DNA of 5,352 nt from Propionibacteriaceae bacterium (GTDB lineage: Bacteria > Actinomycetota > Actinomycetes > Propionibacteriales > Propionibacteriaceae). The stretch is taken from positions 1 through 5,352 of the forward strand of contig DMIX01000368.1 of NCBI GenBank assembly GCA_003451975.1, given 5' to 3'. Shown here in pieces: positions 4,914 to 5,352 of the stretch. Every line of letters starts with the position of its first letter. The stretch's first letter is position 1. Under the pieces are notes generated by a model, which was given only the letters and a program-made list of their open reading frames with translations, did no database searches and had not been told where the DNA came from. The translations under genes and the position numbers were made by a program.

Positions 4914-5352
4914 TTAACTGCGATGCAGTGCAGCAGCAAAGGCGCTGGCGTGCGAACTCTCCTGGCGTCCGGCCTTCCAGAACACGCGGGCCGCGTCGTC
5001 ATCTCCGACGGCGGAAGCCTGCGCCGCGAAATCCGGGTACATCGTGGTGGCCTCATAGGTCTCACCAGCGATCGCCGTCTTCAGATTGGCCTCGTTGGTG
5101 CTCACCAGACCAGCCAACACGGCTTCACCAGCCAGGTGCTCGCGCAGTTCCACCTGGGCGATGCCCCGGAAGAGCGCGGCGAGCTGGGGCAACTCCGACT
5201 GCTGGGCATGGTCGGCGTAGAGGCGGTACTTGGCCTGCGCGAAGGCTTCGCCGTGCATGGCGTCCTCCAGGTTGGTTTGGGTCTGGCCCGAGCAGGCCGG
5301 GGAACTCGCGACGAGGGTCACCGGATCCACCGTAGGCGCGGCGGGCACCGCC
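4914..5352 (-). CDS. Rubrerythrin-type ferritin-like diiron protein, no rubredoxin domain (5' end outside window)
   Basis: This is a four-helix diiron protein of the rubrerythrin superfamily, probably involved in peroxide reduction or iron handling. The frame stays open to the window edge. Numbering from the GTG at 5348, helix 1 has NLEDAMHGEAFAQAKY with ligand Glu34. Helix 2 has VELREH with Glu67 and Glu70/His71. Helix 3 has AIAGETYEATTMYP with Glu96 and Glu99. Helix 4 has QESSH with Glu130 and His133. The protein ends at HRS right after helix 4, so the CxxC rubredoxin domain of classical rubrerythrin is missing. The GTG at 5348 is only a possible start: just four bases of upstream sequence are visible, no ribosome binding site can be judged, and the 25 residues before helix 1 (Ala/Pro/Val/Thr-rich, with one Cys in PACSGQ) look like a linker after an export signal rather than the start of a cytoplasmic rubrerythrin. 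The true start is therefore probably outside the window. Confidence 0.88.
   Translation of the reverse strand, partial: AVPAAPTVDPVTLVASSPACSGQTQTNLEDAMHGEAFAQAKYRLYADHAQQSELPQLAALFRGIAQVELREHLAGEAVLAGLVSTNEANLKTAIAGETYEATTMYPDFAAQASAVGDDDAARVFWKAGRQESSHASAFAAALHRS

Noticed and set aside
4808..5065. Minus-strand 85-codon frame extending past the ferritin-like gene
   Set aside because: It overlaps the ferritin-like gene out of frame, runs through the terminator hairpin and has no ribosome binding site or recognisable domain.

Overview
The window comes from a G+C-rich bacterium. Codon third positions are almost all G or C, secreted proteins have Ala/Val-rich signal peptides, and intergenic DNA is full of GC-rich dyads. 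Together with the CCCTTCGACA-type dispersed repeat, this suggests an actinobacterium, possibly of the Propionibacteriales. That placement is inference, since no marker gene is present.

Layout. (1) Positions 1-1152, plus strand: the end of an ABC-transporter ATPase gene overlaps by 4 bases (ATGA) with a six-helix ABC-2 permease gene. They form one exporter of the YtrB/PmtA-like kind. (2) Positions 1153-1302: a short convergent intergenic stretch holding alternative hairpins and a compound direct-repeat array, two 34-bp units followed by two 21-bp units. The array runs into the last codons and stop of the next gene. (3) Positions 1293-3125, minus strand: a secreted serine alpha/beta-hydrolase with a PepX-type C-terminal domain (S15 / CocE-NonD type). 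(4) Positions 3126-3313: a 188-bp divergent promoter region with several dyads. (5) Positions 3314-4741, plus strand: a secreted right-handed beta-helix protein carried on two Ig-like modules, the first strikingly arginine-rich. (6) Positions 4742-4913: a convergent intergenic stretch with two strong GC hairpins. (7) Positions 4914-5352, minus strand: a rubrerythrin-type ferritin-like diiron protein without a rubredoxin domain. Its 5' end lies outside the window, and it has an N-terminal leader that may be an export or linker segment.

How the genes fit together. The ATPase and permease clearly form one transporter. The hydrolase and the beta-helix protein are both exported and share an intergenic control region, so co-regulation for extracellular polymer or peptide processing is possible but not shown. 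The ferritin-like gene looks independent. There is no phage, transposase, CRISPR, tRNA or rRNA. I see no clear new multi-gene system. The points most worth a second look are the repeat array fused to the hydrolase 3' end, the opposite charge of the two halves of the beta-helix protein, and the possibly extracytoplasmic rubrerythrin.
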